From positions 14,486 to 78,485 of the forward strand of contig JAXMBX010000023.1 in the NCBI GenBank assembly GCA_046349635.1: 64,000 nucleotides of DNA, in the 5' to 3' direction. A program made the position numbers and the translations under genes. The notes beneath the pieces were generated by a model. The model made no database searches. It had not been told where the DNA came from and saw nothing but the letters and a program-made list of their open reading frames with translations. Source of the DNA: JAXMBX01 sp046349635 (GTDB lineage Bacteria; Planctomycetota; Planctomycetia; Planctomycetales; Planctomycetaceae). Shown one piece after another: positions 1-8,980 of the stretch (its first letter is position 1; every line of letters starts with the position of its first letter).

Positions 1-713
1 CCTTTAACTGGATCGGCACCCTCTGGGGTGGACGCATTCAGTTCACCACCCCCATGCTCAACTCCATCGCCTTCATCTCCATGTTCGTCGTCGGCGGGCT
101 GAGCGGGATCTTCATGGCCTCCGTCCCCACTGATATCTACTTCCACGATACCTACTTCATCGTCGCCCACTTCCACTACGTTCTCTTCGGCTCCACCCTC
201 TTCGGGGTCTTCGGAGCCATCTTCTTCTGGTTCCCCAAGATGTTCGGCCGCATGATGAGCGAGTTCTGGGGCAAGGTCCACTTCGTCCTCACCTTCATCG
301 GGTTCAACGGCGTCTTCTATCCCATGCACATGCTCGGCATCGCCGGTTTCCCCCGTCGTCTCGCCGACCCGTACCAGTATCCCAGCTTCGAGCGCCTCCT
401 CCCCCTGAACCAGGCGATGTTCTACTTCGCCCTCCTCATGGGATGTGCCCAGTTCATTCTCCTCGCCAACTTCTTCCTCAGCATTTTCCTCGGGAAAAAA
501 TGCGGCCGGAATCCCTGGCACGCCAACGGCCTCGAATGGATCGCTCCCTCTCCCCCCGGCCACGGGAACTTCGAAAGCCTCCCCATCGTTTACCGGGGGC
601 CCTACGAATACTCCTCCCCACTCTCCGTCGAGGGAGAAGACTTCCTGCTCCAGACCACGTACATTCCGCGTGACAAGGTTCTCGCCGCACAGGCTGCGGA
701 ACAACACCACTAA
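1..713 (+). CDS. ctaD: Cytochrome c oxidase subunit I, C-terminal part (5' end outside window)
   Basis: Heme-copper oxidase catalytic subunit of an aa3-type terminal oxidase in the inner membrane. The frame is open from base 3 to the TAA at 711, so the start lies before the window. The helix carrying HDTYF followed by VAHFHYV is visible; the two histidines of HFH ligate heme a3 and heme a, and the preceding His-Asp pair is the usual Mg site. At least four further hydrophobic segments follow, then a soluble tail with the SPP...HGNFESLP pattern typical of subunit I. It heads a cluster with the heme A synthesis genes and subunits III and IV. The first-half Cu-B ligands are not in view. Confidence 0.96.
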   Translation, partial: FNWIGTLWGGRIQFTTPMLNSIAFISMFVVGGLSGIFMASVPTDIYFHDTYFIVAHFHYVLFGSTLFGVFGAIFFWFPKMFGRMMSEFWGKVHFVLTFIGFNGVFYPMHMLGIAGFPRRLADPYQYPSFERLLPLNQAMFYFALLMGCAQFILLANFFLSIFLGKKCGRNPWHANGLEWIAPSPPGHGNFESLPIVYRGPYEYSSPLSVEGEDFLLQTTYIPRDKVLAAQAAEQHH

Positions 714-749
714 TCCTTCTGTCCCTTTTGTCCTCGACCCGGTCCTCAA

Positions 750-1706
750 ATGTCCGATCCCGTTTATCACCGCTGGTTGCATCGCTACGCCGTCCTCACG
801 GCGACGATGGCGCTATTGCTACCGATTCTGGTCGGTGCGATCGTCACCACGCGCGGTGCGGGAATGGCATTTCCCGATTGGCCCTCCTCCGATGGGCAGA
901 ACATGTTCCTCTATCCCTGGCTCGCCTCCGCCGGGGATAAGTTCCTCGAACACGGACACCGGCTCGCCGGCAGCTTCGTCGGTGTTCTGAGCATCGGCCT
1001 CGCTTTCTTTTGTTGGAAGACCGACGAACGTCGCTGGATCAAGGGCCTCGGCGGAGTCATCCTCCTCGCGGTCATTATTCAAGGGTACCTCGGCGGAAAG
1101 CGCGTCCTGAATAATGACCCCGGCATCGCATTGATCCACGGCGTCTTCGCCTCCTGGGTCTTCGCGTTGATGTCCGTCATCGCCCTCGTCACAAGTCGCA
1201 CCTGGTTTGATATCCCCGCCGTGCAGGATCCCCAGGCTCTCAAGGTCTGCCGGTACAGCAGTCTGATCACCGTCCTCCTCGTGGCGACTCAATATTTCCT
1301 CGGGGCATTCCTCCGTCATAAGGGGACCGCAGTTTACGAACACATCGGCTTCGCCTTCATCGTGGTCCTCGCCGCCATGTGGCTCTTCGTCTCCGCCGCC
1401 AATACCCGCATTCCCTGGCTGGTCCGTCCCGCCTTCCTCTTCGTCGCCGCGGTCATGTTCCAGCTTCTCGTCGGGGCCGCCACTTACGTCGTCAAATTCG
1501 GCTTCGAAAACTTTGTCCCCCAGCAGGAATCCCTCCTGCAGGTCAGCGTCCGCACCGGACACGTCCTCATGGGGATGCTCGTCTGGATGCTCGCCGTGAT
1601 CTATGCCGTCCGCGTCCAGCGGCTCATCTCCGCCCGGACCGCGAACTCGTCATCCGCTCCTGATCTCACCAAGCTGACCCCTTCCGTCACGGGAGGCGCC
1701 TCGTGA
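750..1706 (+). CDS. ctaA: Heme A synthase (COX15/CtaA family)
   Basis: Oxidises the C8 methyl of heme O to a formyl group to give heme A for the neighbouring oxidase. The 318-residue protein has eight predicted membrane spans in two similar halves. Family motifs seen are GAGMAFPDWP near residue 35, EHGHRLAG near 70 (heme-ligand His), IHGVFASW, YEHIGFAF and RTGHVLMG near 270. The start ATG lies 37 bp after the ctaD stop. The last codons overlap the GTG of ctaB, so the two synthesis enzymes are probably translationally coupled. Confidence 0.95.
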   Translation: MSDPVYHRWLHRYAVLTATMALLLPILVGAIVTTRGAGMAFPDWPSSDGQNMFLYPWLASAGDKFLEHGHRLAGSFVGVLSIGLAFFCWKTDERRWIKGLGGVILLAVIIQGYLGGKRVLNNDPGIALIHGVFASWVFALMSVIALVTSRTWFDIPAVQDPQALKVCRYSSLITVLLVATQYFLGAFLRHKGTAVYEHIGFAFIVVLAAMWLFVSAANTRIPWLVRPAFLFVAAVMFQLLVGAATYVVKFGFENFVPQQESLLQVSVRTGHVLMGMLVWMLAVIYAVRVQRLISARTANSSSAPDLTKLTPSVTGGAS

Positions 1707-2647
1707 GCAGCAGCACCCTCACCCCCGCCGGCACCATCGCCGGCAGTTCCGCGACTCCCCGCGGTCTGACCTGGACCCGCCTGCAGGATTACTTGGAGCT
1801 CACCAAGCCCAAGATCGCCGTCATGGCCCTCGTCGCGGTCGTCGTCGGCTTCCTCCTCGCCCAGCAATCCACATGGAACTTCACTCGCCTGGGTGAAGCC
1901 CTCGTCGGCATCGCCCTCGTGGCCGCTTCTTCCAGCGCCCTGAATCAATTCATCGAACGCCATTCCGACCGCCGCATGCTCCGCACCAGCGATCGTCCTC
2001 TCCCCAGCGGACGTCTCGCCCCGCGCGATGCCCTGCTGTTCGGACTCGTCTCCGGTTTCGCAGGGCTCGCTCTGCTCGTCACCCTCGTGAACCTCACCAC
2101 CGCGATCCTCGCCGGTCTGACTCTCATCCTCTACGTCGGCGTCTACACCCCGCTCAAGTCCCAGACCTATTTGAATACCGTCATCGGGGCCATCCCCGGT
2201 GCTCTCCCCCCGCTCTTGGGGTGGACCGCCGCCGGTGGTGACCTCAACCTGGCCGGTTGGTCCCTCGTGGCGATTCTCTTCCTGTGGCAGTTCCCGCACT
2301 TCATGGCAATTGCCTGGCTCTATCGGGATGACTACGCCGCCGCGGGCCTGAAGATGATCCCCATCACCGACCAGGGACGCGACTGGACCGCCGGCCTCGT
2401 CGCCGTCGGTTATGCTCTCGCGTTGATCCCCGTCGGGCTGCTCCCCAGCCAGTTGGGACTCGCCGGACGCGGCGCCGCCTGCGGCTCGCTCCTCCTCGGC
2501 CTCGGTTATCTCCTCTTCTCGATCCTGTTCTTCCGACGCCCCTCCGTCGGTTCTGCTCGTCGCCTCTTGTGGGCCAGTTTGATTTATCTCCCTGTGCTCC
2601 TCCTCATCCTCGTGGGGGACCACAGTCGTCTGTTGGGTGATTTCTAG
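1703..2647 (+). CDS. ctaB: Protoheme IX farnesyltransferase (heme O synthase)
   Basis: UbiA-family integral membrane prenyltransferase that adds a farnesyl group to heme B, the step before CtaA. The 314-residue protein has about nine membrane spans. The first polar loop reads NQFIERHSDRRMLRT, matching the NxxxDxxxD-type diphosphate/Mg site with the usual RT..RPLPSGR continuation. The second loop has RDDYAAAGLKMIPI. The start is a GTG at 1703 that overlaps the ctaA TGA by four bases. Confidence 0.95.
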   Translation: MSSSTLTPAGTIAGSSATPRGLTWTRLQDYLELTKPKIAVMALVAVVVGFLLAQQSTWNFTRLGEALVGIALVAASSSALNQFIERHSDRRMLRTSDRPLPSGRLAPRDALLFGLVSGFAGLALLVTLVNLTTAILAGLTLILYVGVYTPLKSQTYLNTVIGAIPGALPPLLGWTAAGGDLNLAGWSLVAILFLWQFPHFMAIAWLYRDDYAAAGLKMIPITDQGRDWTAGLVAVGYALALIPVGLLPSQLGLAGRGAACGSLLLGLGYLLFSILFFRRPSVGSARRLLWASLIYLPVLLLILVGDHSRLLGDF

Positions 2648-2698
2648 TTGCATTGAGTTTTGCATGACTGCAGGGAGACCCCTCCCTCACGGAAGTTG

Positions 2699-3691
2699 AT
2701 GACTATGACACACGCTGCCCATGCCCCGGCCAAACCCGTCCTCAAGATGGGACTCGCCATTTCCAACGCCAAGCTCGGAATGTGGCTCTTCCTGGGGACC
2801 GAAATCATGTTCTTCGCGGCCTTCATCGGCACCTACATCGTGCTCCGCATGGGGTCCCCCGGTTGGCCTACCGATCCCGAAGTCACCCACATCCGGGTCG
2901 CGGCCGGCGGTATCAATACCTTCGTCCTCATTCTCTCCAGCTACTTCGTCGTCCTCGCACACGAAGCCATGCATTCCCACAAGTTCAAGGATGCCACCAA
3001 GTGGGTCTCCTTGACCCTCGTCCTCGCCTTCGTCTTCCTGGGAATCAAGTCCTACGAATACTACGGTAAGTACGAACACGGCATTCTTCCCGGTCGCATT
3101 CCGGAAACCTACCAGGAAGCGATGGAGCAACTCGTCAAGAAGCTCGACACCCGCATCAATATCAAGGCCTATGAGGATGAGCAGGTCCGCCTCGAAAACC
3201 AGGCCGCGCCTCTCACCGGCATTGAATCCCGCGCGGGTGAAAAGAAAAGCCTTGATGACCGGATCAACAAGGCCAAGGAACAACTCGCCAAGGCCAAGGA
3301 AATCCGCCTCGCCTATCAGCCCCTCGCGGACAAGCTCTCCGCCAACCGCGGAAACACCATCAAGGGGGCCGCCGATTCCTTGACTATGTACGAGGAAGTC
3401 GAAAAGAAGACTCTCCCCGACCTTCAGAAACAGTATCCGGTGTTCGCGGGGATCCACCTCGGACACCCCATTCCCTACGGCAACCTCTTTGCGTCTACCT
3501 ACTTCCTGATGACCGGCTTCCACGCCTTGCACGTCATCATCGGCATGATCCTGTTTGCGGTCATCCTCAAACGCGGTCTCGCAAATACCCTGGGAGCCAA
3601 GGACTCCGACTTCGTCGAGAACGCCGGTCTCTACTGGCACTTCGTCGACCTCGTCTGGATCTTCCTCTTCCCGCTCATCTACATCGTCTAA
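2699..3691 (+). CDS. ctaE: Cytochrome c oxidase subunit III with a large charged insertion
   Basis: Subunit III of the aa3 oxidase. The N-terminal spans carry the LAISNAKLGMWLFLGTE pattern, and the C-terminal spans end with ENAGLYWHFVDLVWIFLFPLIY, both diagnostic of the family. The two halves are separated by about 120 residues of highly charged, probably coiled-coil sequence (Lys/Glu/Gln-rich, roughly residues 120-240) that ordinary bacterial subunit III (about 200 residues) lacks. Start choice: ATG at 2699, or ATG at 2705 with GGAAG nine bases upstream. A TTG at 2660 would only add an unconserved leader. It sits between ctaB and ctaF. Confidence 0.93.
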   Translation: MTMTHAAHAPAKPVLKMGLAISNAKLGMWLFLGTEIMFFAAFIGTYIVLRMGSPGWPTDPEVTHIRVAAGGINTFVLILSSYFVVLAHEAMHSHKFKDATKWVSLTLVLAFVFLGIKSYEYYGKYEHGILPGRIPETYQEAMEQLVKKLDTRINIKAYEDEQVRLENQAAPLTGIESRAGEKKSLDDRINKAKEQLAKAKEIRLAYQPLADKLSANRGNTIKGAADSLTMYEEVEKKTLPDLQKQYPVFAGIHLGHPIPYGNLFASTYFLMTGFHALHVIIGMILFAVILKRGLANTLGAKDSDFVENAGLYWHFVDLVWIFLFPLIYIV

Positions 3692-3763
3692 TTCGCATCG
3701 TCTGATCCCCGCGTGCGGTGACCCGTAACCGATCGCGTTTCGTTTGAATAAGGAGTTTCGGCC

Positions 3764-4195
3764 ATGGCCGACGAACACGGCAACAGCCACAAGGTCAACT
3801 ACACCGGGATCTTCATCCTCCTGTGCGTTTGCACCGCGCTCTCCGTAGCGGCGGACCTCACCAAGAACAGCCTCGGCGTCCGCATCATGATCGGACTGGT
3901 CATGGGGATCGCCCTCGTCAAGGCCTCCTTCGTCCTCCTGTACTTCATGCACATCAAGTTCGAAGGGGCCTGGAAATACGTTCTCCTCGCTCCCACCATG
4001 GTCCTCGCCCTGACCATTCCGCTCGCCTTGTCTCCGGATGTCGGCTTTCACTACTACCTCATGCAGGTCCCCCAGACGCTGACTCCCCTCCCCAAGCATG
4101 ACGGTGCCGGTCACGGCGCCGCGCATGGCGCTGCCGCTTCTCATGGTGACGCCCACGCTGCCCCCGCCAAACCGGCCCCCGCGAAGTCGCATTGA
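3764..4195 (+). CDS. ctaF: Cytochrome c oxidase subunit IV family protein
   Basis: Small membrane subunit of the oxidase. Three hydrophobic segments lie within residues 1-105, including ALVKASFVLLYFMHIKFEG, the usual signature of this family. The last 35 residues form a His/Ala/Pro-rich tail, which is unusual for the family and may bind metal or be a disordered extension. The 143-residue frame is preceded by a clear AAGGAG ribosome site at about 3750. Its stop overlaps the start of the next gene (TGATG), linking oxidase genes to the ABC pair. Confidence 0.88.
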   Translation: MADEHGNSHKVNYTGIFILLCVCTALSVAADLTKNSLGVRIMIGLVMGIALVKASFVLLYFMHIKFEGAWKYVLLAPTMVLALTIPLALSPDVGFHYYLMQVPQTLTPLPKHDGAGHGAAHGAAASHGDAHAAPAKPAPAKSH

Positions 4196-5133
4196 TGGCT
4201 TCCTCCGACGCGGTCGCTGCAGCGGATGTGTCGTTTCGCTATGGAGAGCGACTGGCCCTCTCCGACATCGAGTTGAGGATCGGGCAGGGTGAGATTCACG
4301 GTCTTCTCGGCCCCAACGGTGGAGGCAAAACCACCCTCTTCCGCCTCCTCAGCACCCTCATTCCGCTCCAGGCCGGAAACGTCTGGATCATGGACCAGGA
4401 TCTCCGCACCGATCCCGCCGCCATCCGGCTCCTCCTGGGGGTCACCTTTCAGTCCCCCAGCCTCGACCGCAAACTGACTGTCGGCGAAAACCTCCGCCAT
4501 CAGGGACATCTCTACGGTCTCTCAGGCCATGACCTCACCATGCGCAGCCGTGCCCTGCTCGAAAGGCTCGGCGTCCTCGACCGCTACAACGATCGCGTCG
4601 AAACCCTCTCCGGCGGCCAGCAGCGCCGTGTCGAAATTGCAAAGGGCCTCCTGCACGATCCGCGCCTCCTCCTCCTCGATGAACCCAGCACCGGACTCGA
4701 CCCCGGGGCCCGCCGCGATCTCTGGAATTCCCTCCTCGAACTTCGCCGCGATACCGGCGTCACCATCCTCGTCACCACCCATCTCATGGATGAGGCGGAG
4801 CAATGCGACCGCCTCACAATCCTCGACAAGGGCAAAATCGTCGCCCGCGGCTCACCCGAGGAACTCCGCGCCTCCGTCGGCGGGGACTGTCTCACCATCC
4901 AGACGCCGAATCCCGACACGCTCGCCGTTTCGATCGCGGAGAAATTCCAGCTTCAGCCACGACGCCTCGGGGATTCCCTCCGCATCGAACGCCCCCGCGC
5001 CCACGAACTCCTGGAGCAGTTGATGGACTCCTTCGGTCCGGAGATCACGTCCGTCTCTCTCGGCAAACCGACGCTGGAAGATGTTTTCATCCAGCGCACC
5101 GGACACCAGTTCTGGCACGAGGTGCAGGCATGA
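4195..5133 (+). CDS. ABC transporter ATP-binding protein, drug/CcmA-like
   Basis: Energises the ABC-2 permease encoded next. In order it has Walker A GPNGGGKTT near residue 40, Q-loop FQSPS, signature LSGGQQRRVEIAKG, Walker B LLLLDEPSTGLDPGAR and the switch His in VTTHLMDEAEQ. A C-terminal 80-residue region of the DrrA/NatA type follows. About 312 residues, normal for the family. The ATG at 4195 overlaps the ctaF stop; a TTG three bases earlier is also possible. The substrate is unknown; its position suggests a role in oxidase assembly or copper/heme handling, which is inference. Confidence 0.93.
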   Translation: MASSDAVAAADVSFRYGERLALSDIELRIGQGEIHGLLGPNGGGKTTLFRLLSTLIPLQAGNVWIMDQDLRTDPAAIRLLLGVTFQSPSLDRKLTVGENLRHQGHLYGLSGHDLTMRSRALLERLGVLDRYNDRVETLSGGQQRRVEIAKGLLHDPRLLLLDEPSTGLDPGARRDLWNSLLELRRDTGVTILVTTHLMDEAEQCDRLTILDKGKIVARGSPEELRASVGGDCLTIQTPNPDTLAVSIAEKFQLQPRRLGDSLRIERPRAHELLEQLMDSFGPEITSVSLGKPTLEDVFIQRTGHQFWHEVQA

Positions 5134-5957
5134 ACAACTCACCCCGCCACCTCTCCGAATGGCAGCGTTTTCTGCTCCCCGTCTGGACTCTCACGGCCCG
5201 CGAAATCGTCCGCTTCTTCCGCCAGCGCACCCGCATCGTCGGTGCCCTCGTCCAGCCCATTCTCTTCTGGATCCTGTTCGGCGCCGGGCTGCATGGTTCC
5301 TTCCAGCCTCCCCCCTGGGCTCCCTCGACCATGACCTACCAGGAATATTTCTTTCCCGGCGTCGCGGTCATGATCGTCATGTTCACCGCCATCTTCTCCA
5401 CCATCTCCATCATCGAGGACCGCCGCGAAGGGTTCCTGCAGGGGGTTCTCGTGGCCCCCGTCCCCCGGCTCGCGATTGTCCTCGGGAAAATCTGTGGCGG
5501 CTCCGCCCTCGCCATCATTCAAGCCGGCTTGTTCCTCCTGCTCGCCCCGTTCATGGGCATTTCCTTTTCCATCCTCTCCTGGATCGGCATGCTGCTGTTT
5601 CTCTCGCTCATCGCCTTCGCCCTCACTGCCCTGGGCTTTCTGATTGCCTGGCCTCTCGATTCCACCCAGGGTTTTCACGCCGTCATGAGCGTCTTTCTCA
5701 TGCCCCTCTGGCTCCTCTCCGGGGCTTTCTTTCCCCCGGCGGAACAGGGCTGGCTCATGTGGATCATGCGGCTGAATCCCCTCTCCTACGGCGTCGCTGG
5801 ACTCCGCCGCATCCTCTACTTCTCCCACCACATCCCCAGAAGCTGGAATTTTCCCGGCCTCTGGTTCTGTACCCTGATCACTCTGCTCTTTGCCGTACTC
5901 TGCATCGCCATTGCGACCCGCCTCGCCGAGTCCCGCAGTGTCCGCAACGCCAGATGA
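5130..5957 (+). CDS. ABC-2 type transporter permease
   Basis: Membrane partner of the preceding ATPase, with which it shares an ATGA overlap. About 275 residues with six hydrophobic segments. The motif EDRREGFLQGVLVAP in the first cytoplasmic loop and the PLWLLSGAFFP segment near residue 190 are the ABC-2 membrane-domain hallmarks. I use the ATG at 5130 rather than longer upstream frames, because the sequence before it is the shadow of the ATPase gene. Placed between oxidase subunits and the SCO1 fusion in what looks like one transcription unit. Confidence 0.92.
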   Translation: MNNSPRHLSEWQRFLLPVWTLTAREIVRFFRQRTRIVGALVQPILFWILFGAGLHGSFQPPPWAPSTMTYQEYFFPGVAVMIVMFTAIFSTISIIEDRREGFLQGVLVAPVPRLAIVLGKICGGSALAIIQAGLFLLLAPFMGISFSILSWIGMLLFLSLIAFALTALGFLIAWPLDSTQGFHAVMSVFLMPLWLLSGAFFPPAEQGWLMWIMRLNPLSYGVAGLRRILYFSHHIPRSWNFPGLWFCTLITLLFAVLCIAIATRLAESRSVRNAR

Positions 5958-5984
5958 ATCCGTAACGCGCGCTGAAATGCTTTC

Positions 5985-7166
5985 ATGAAGACTTTATCCC
6001 TCACACTCGCCCCTCTGCTCCTCTTGTTCGCAGCTCTTCCACTCCGCGCGGACGATCCTATCCCCTGGGACAAGAAAGGGATCAGCGAGTTCGAATTCAC
6101 CGACCAGTTCGGCAAGAAAATTCATCGCGAAGATCTCAAGGGGGAACCCTGGATCGTCGGCTTCATCTTCACCCGCTGCGCCGGTCCCTGTCCCCGTGTC
6201 ACCGGCCAGATGAATCTCCTCCGCCGCGATACGGGCGTCAAGACCGTCACCATCGACGTCGATCCCGCCTTCGACACTCCTGAAGTCCTCGCCAAATACG
6301 CGGAGACTTTCACCGATTCCAAACCCGGCGATCCCAAGCCCTGGCTGTTCCTCACAGGCGACCAGATCAAGACCTACCAGTTGATCCGCGACAGCTTCAA
6401 GCTCCCCGTCCAGGAAATGAAAGGGACCGATCGCCAGCCCGGCTTTGAAGTCCTTCACAGCACCAACATCATGCTTGTGAATGCCGACCTGCAGGTCGTC
6501 GGCAAATACAACGCCATGAAAGACGAGGAGGTCGCGAAACTGAGACGCATCCTCCAGAAAAAAGATCCCTTCCCTCCCGCCCCCACGACCGACGCCCCTC
6601 CGCCCCAGAATCCTCTCGGCCTGAAAATCACCGGCGCCGATGGCAAGGAACAACCCCTCACTCCCGTCACCGATGCGACGCAGGAAAAAGAGAAGACCGC
6701 GCAAAAAGTTGAGACGGTAGAAAAAGCCGCGACTCCCCCCTGGGTCACTGCACTCCCCACCGTCAACGCCTCCCTCAACGCCCTCGCCCTCGTCCTCCTC
6801 CTGATTGGCTACTCGCTCATCAAGGCCAAACGAGTCCACGAGCACCGCAATGTCATGCTCGCCGCCTTCGCGACCTCGATCCTCTTCCTTGCCTGCTACC
6901 TCGTCTATCACTTCCATGTCCCCAGCCGAAAATTCACCGGAACTGGTGTCTGGCGACCGATTTACTTCGCCATCCTCATCAGCCACATTCTCCTCGCTGC
7001 CACCGTCCCCGTCCTTGCCGGACGGACTATCTGGTATGCCCTCAAACAGAACTGGCAAAAACACAAAAGCTGGGCGAAAACCACCTTCCCGATCTGGGTT
7101 TACGTCTCCGTCACCGGGGTTATAATTTACTTCATGCTCTACCACTGGCCGATAAGTCCGGCGTAG
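5985..7166 (+). CDS. SCO1/SenC copper chaperone fused to a DUF420 membrane domain
   Basis: The signal peptide (residues 1-22) is followed by a thioredoxin-fold SCO domain with the Cu-binding pair in RCAGPC (Cys65, Cys69) and the matching His158 in VLHSTNI. A linker of about 60 residues rich in Pro, Lys and Glu leads to a four-span DUF420 domain (about 250-393) with conserved His in KRVHEHRN, YHFHV and ISHILLA. SCO proteins deliver copper to oxidase Cu-A. DUF420 proteins (YozB/CtaM) are oxidase assembly factors in Firmicutes. Joining them in one chain supports a shared role in maturing this oxidase. The gene starts 27 bp after the permease. Confidence 0.92.
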   Translation: MKTLSLTLAPLLLLFAALPLRADDPIPWDKKGISEFEFTDQFGKKIHREDLKGEPWIVGFIFTRCAGPCPRVTGQMNLLRRDTGVKTVTIDVDPAFDTPEVLAKYAETFTDSKPGDPKPWLFLTGDQIKTYQLIRDSFKLPVQEMKGTDRQPGFEVLHSTNIMLVNADLQVVGKYNAMKDEEVAKLRRILQKKDPFPPAPTTDAPPPQNPLGLKITGADGKEQPLTPVTDATQEKEKTAQKVETVEKAATPPWVTALPTVNASLNALALVLLLIGYSLIKAKRVHEHRNVMLAAFATSILFLACYLVYHFHVPSRKFTGTGVWRPIYFAILISHILLAATVPVLAGRTIWYALKQNWQKHKSWAKTTFPIWVYVSVTGVIIYFMLYHWPISPA

Positions 7167-7220
7167 AGTTCAGTTAAAGTCGTGTGCCACTGGCTCTGCC
7201 AGTGCTCTGGGGAGTTCGTG

Positions 7221-7493
7221 ATGTTCCGCATCGTTCGCAAAACTGGTCTGGCCGCTCTCTGCCTCCTCGGCTTGAGCGCCTCCGCGTTCGCGTGCCCCTC
7301 CTGCCGTAACGCCAACGACACCGACTCCCGTCTCCCCATGGCCTATCAGACGAGCATCCTCTTCATGCTCTCCATTCCCCTCACTCTGGGGACCGTCCTC
7401 TCGGTGGGACTCTACCGCCTGAACAAGGCCCAGGAAGCCGCCGTCGAAGCCTTCGAATCCGGCGACGTCTGGACCACCCCCCGAAGAAGCTGA
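7221..7493 (+). CDS. Small secreted or membrane protein with CPSC motif, end of oxidase cluster
   Basis: A 90-residue protein. The hydrophobic N-terminus (residues 5-25) looks like a signal or anchor and is followed at once by ACPSCRNAND, a CxxC pair that could bind metal or act in thiol chemistry. A second hydrophobic segment spans residues 48-68. I chose the ATG at 7221 because GGGGAG lies 8-12 bases upstream; a longer frame from 7182 has no ribosome site. No named family recognised. The position after SCO1-DUF420 suggests an oxidase-linked role, which is inference only. Confidence 0.7.
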   Translation: MFRIVRKTGLAALCLLGLSASAFACPSCRNANDTDSRLPMAYQTSILFMLSIPLTLGTVLSVGLYRLNKAQEAAVEAFESGDVWTTPRRS

Positions 7494-7506
7494 GTAGGTC
7501 TTCAAC

Positions 7507-7614
7507 GACCTTCTCCCCCGACGGGATCAATCTGAGCATGATCAGACGGGCGTCTGGTCATCGCGAAGGCGATAGTGTTAATTTCGCTGAGATGGGCGGT
7601 ACAAGCGTCTCTGA
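7507..7614. repeat. Intergenic repeat family C, long form
   Basis: Contains the ACCTTCTCCC start, an inner hairpin (GATCAGACGG/CGTCTGGTC), the GCGAAGGCGATAG block and the end motif CGTCTCTGA. The same order occurs at 17772-17879 and 48532-48624. It fills the gap between convergent genes. Confidence 0.8.
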
Positions 7615-7677
7615 ATTTTGCTCATGAGTTCGCGGTCGGCTGCCGCCAGCCACAAGCGGCAAATCCAAATCGATGTG

Positions 7678-7714
7678 GGTGGCGGGGGCACTGTCGAAGA
7701 CAGAAGCCCCCGAA
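7678..7714. repeat. Intergenic repeat family D hairpin
   Basis: GGGTGGCGGGGGC, a short variable loop, then GAAGCCCCCGAA; the arms GGGGGC and GCCCCC pair. A second copy is at 30419-30461. Just upstream is GCCAGCCACAAGCGGC, the tail also seen in family A. Confidence 0.65.
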
Positions 7715-7722
7715 TCAAACGT

Positions 7723-8809
7723 TCACCCCATCCCCTGCAAGATCCCCTTGATGTACCCATACGCAAACGCAAACGCCTGCAGGCTGTTCGCATCATCGTG
7801 ATGATGCGGCACGTGGTCCGGCATCACCATCTTGTCGTATCCTACCTCATGCAACGCCCCGCGCTGGCGGCATATTCAGATCCCCTTCATCGTGATACAC
7901 CTCCTGGAACGATCCCCGTTTCCCACGGATGTTCCGGAAATGCGTTGAAGATTTTCTTCCGTTCCCCGAAATATCGCACCACGTCGAATAACTCCGCGCC
8001 GGATCATCCAGGTTCTCCGCAATCGTCCCCAGGCAGAAATTCAGCCCGTGAAACGGACTCTCCTGGATCGAAACGAATTTCTTCAGCCCCTCCACCGTCC
8101 CCAGCACGTTGTAAATTCCCTGGTAACCTTCCTTCGGCGTCCCGGGGTCATGCGGATGGCACGCCGCGCGGACCTTGTATTCATTGCACACCGGGATAAT
8201 CCGTTCCAGGAAATAACTGATCCGCTCCCACGCCATCTCCTCTGTCACCACTCCCGCCCGCGTAAGAGGCGGATTCGGCTTCGCCTCCGCTCCCCGCCAC
8301 GTGCTGTACACCGCCCCTCCCCGCCCCGGCGTACTGGCCGTTCGCACCACTCCCAGCAGGCTCATGTTATATTTAAACGCCGGCACCCCCGCCTTCGCAC
8401 ACGCCACGATCATCTTCTGGATGTCTTCAATATCCTGATCCCGTTCCGGACTCTGGCCGAGCATGATCGCCCCTCGTTTTTCCCGGTCGATATGGCTCGA
8501 CGTCAGAAACGGCAGCGCCACCATGTCCAGTGTCACCCCATGCTTCTCGCACAGGTCCCGCGTCCGCTGCACCTCCTCGACCGTCCAATGGCCCCGTCCC
8601 CCCGGATCGGGAGGAAATCCGCAAATGTGGTCCACCCCATGCCGTTTGTAAAACGACAGCATCGTCTCCGTCGTCGGCCCGCGCTGGCACCCGACATACA
8701 TTCTCACCGGCCCTAAACCGCTCGCCGGTTTCTCCGAACCCGCCCCCCACGCCTGGGTTCCCGCCGCCGTCACCAGCCCCGCCGTCTTGATAAACTGCCG
8801 CCGTTTCAT
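7723..8809 (-). CDS. Mannonate dehydratase (UxuA-like) with Tat-type signal, frameshifted near the C-terminus
   Basis: TIM-barrel enzyme related to D-mannonate dehydratase. The N-terminus MKRRQFIKTAGLV is a twin-arginine-type signal, so the protein may be exported; classical UxuA is cytosolic. Family motifs are RAACHPHDPG near residue 210 and HFRNIRGKRGSFQEVYHDEG near 290. The literal frame stops at 7847, but the next frame continues HEVGYDKMVMPDHVPH and ends GYIKGILQGMG at 7723, the normal C-terminus. One indel at about 7865-7885 restores a full-length protein. Stand-alone gene on the minus strand; the uxuB partner is not seen. Confidence 0.82.
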
Positions 8810-8980
8810 CTCAGACCTCTTTCGCGGTAAATTTCACGACACATCTCAGTCCGTTTCGAGTATTTTGGGAAAAATCCCCCGAGGGTTCAAAAAAATCCGC
8901 CGCCGGCGCATCGTTCTTCCAGCCGCGTCGTTCGTTCAACCCTCGAAATAACCTGAATTTCGCGCAGTTGGGCCTCCGTC

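Noticed and set aside
1601..2665. Long minus-strand frame opposite ctaB
   Set aside because: Acidic Gly/Glu-rich low-complexity translation with no domain; ctaB on the + strand has all family motifs.
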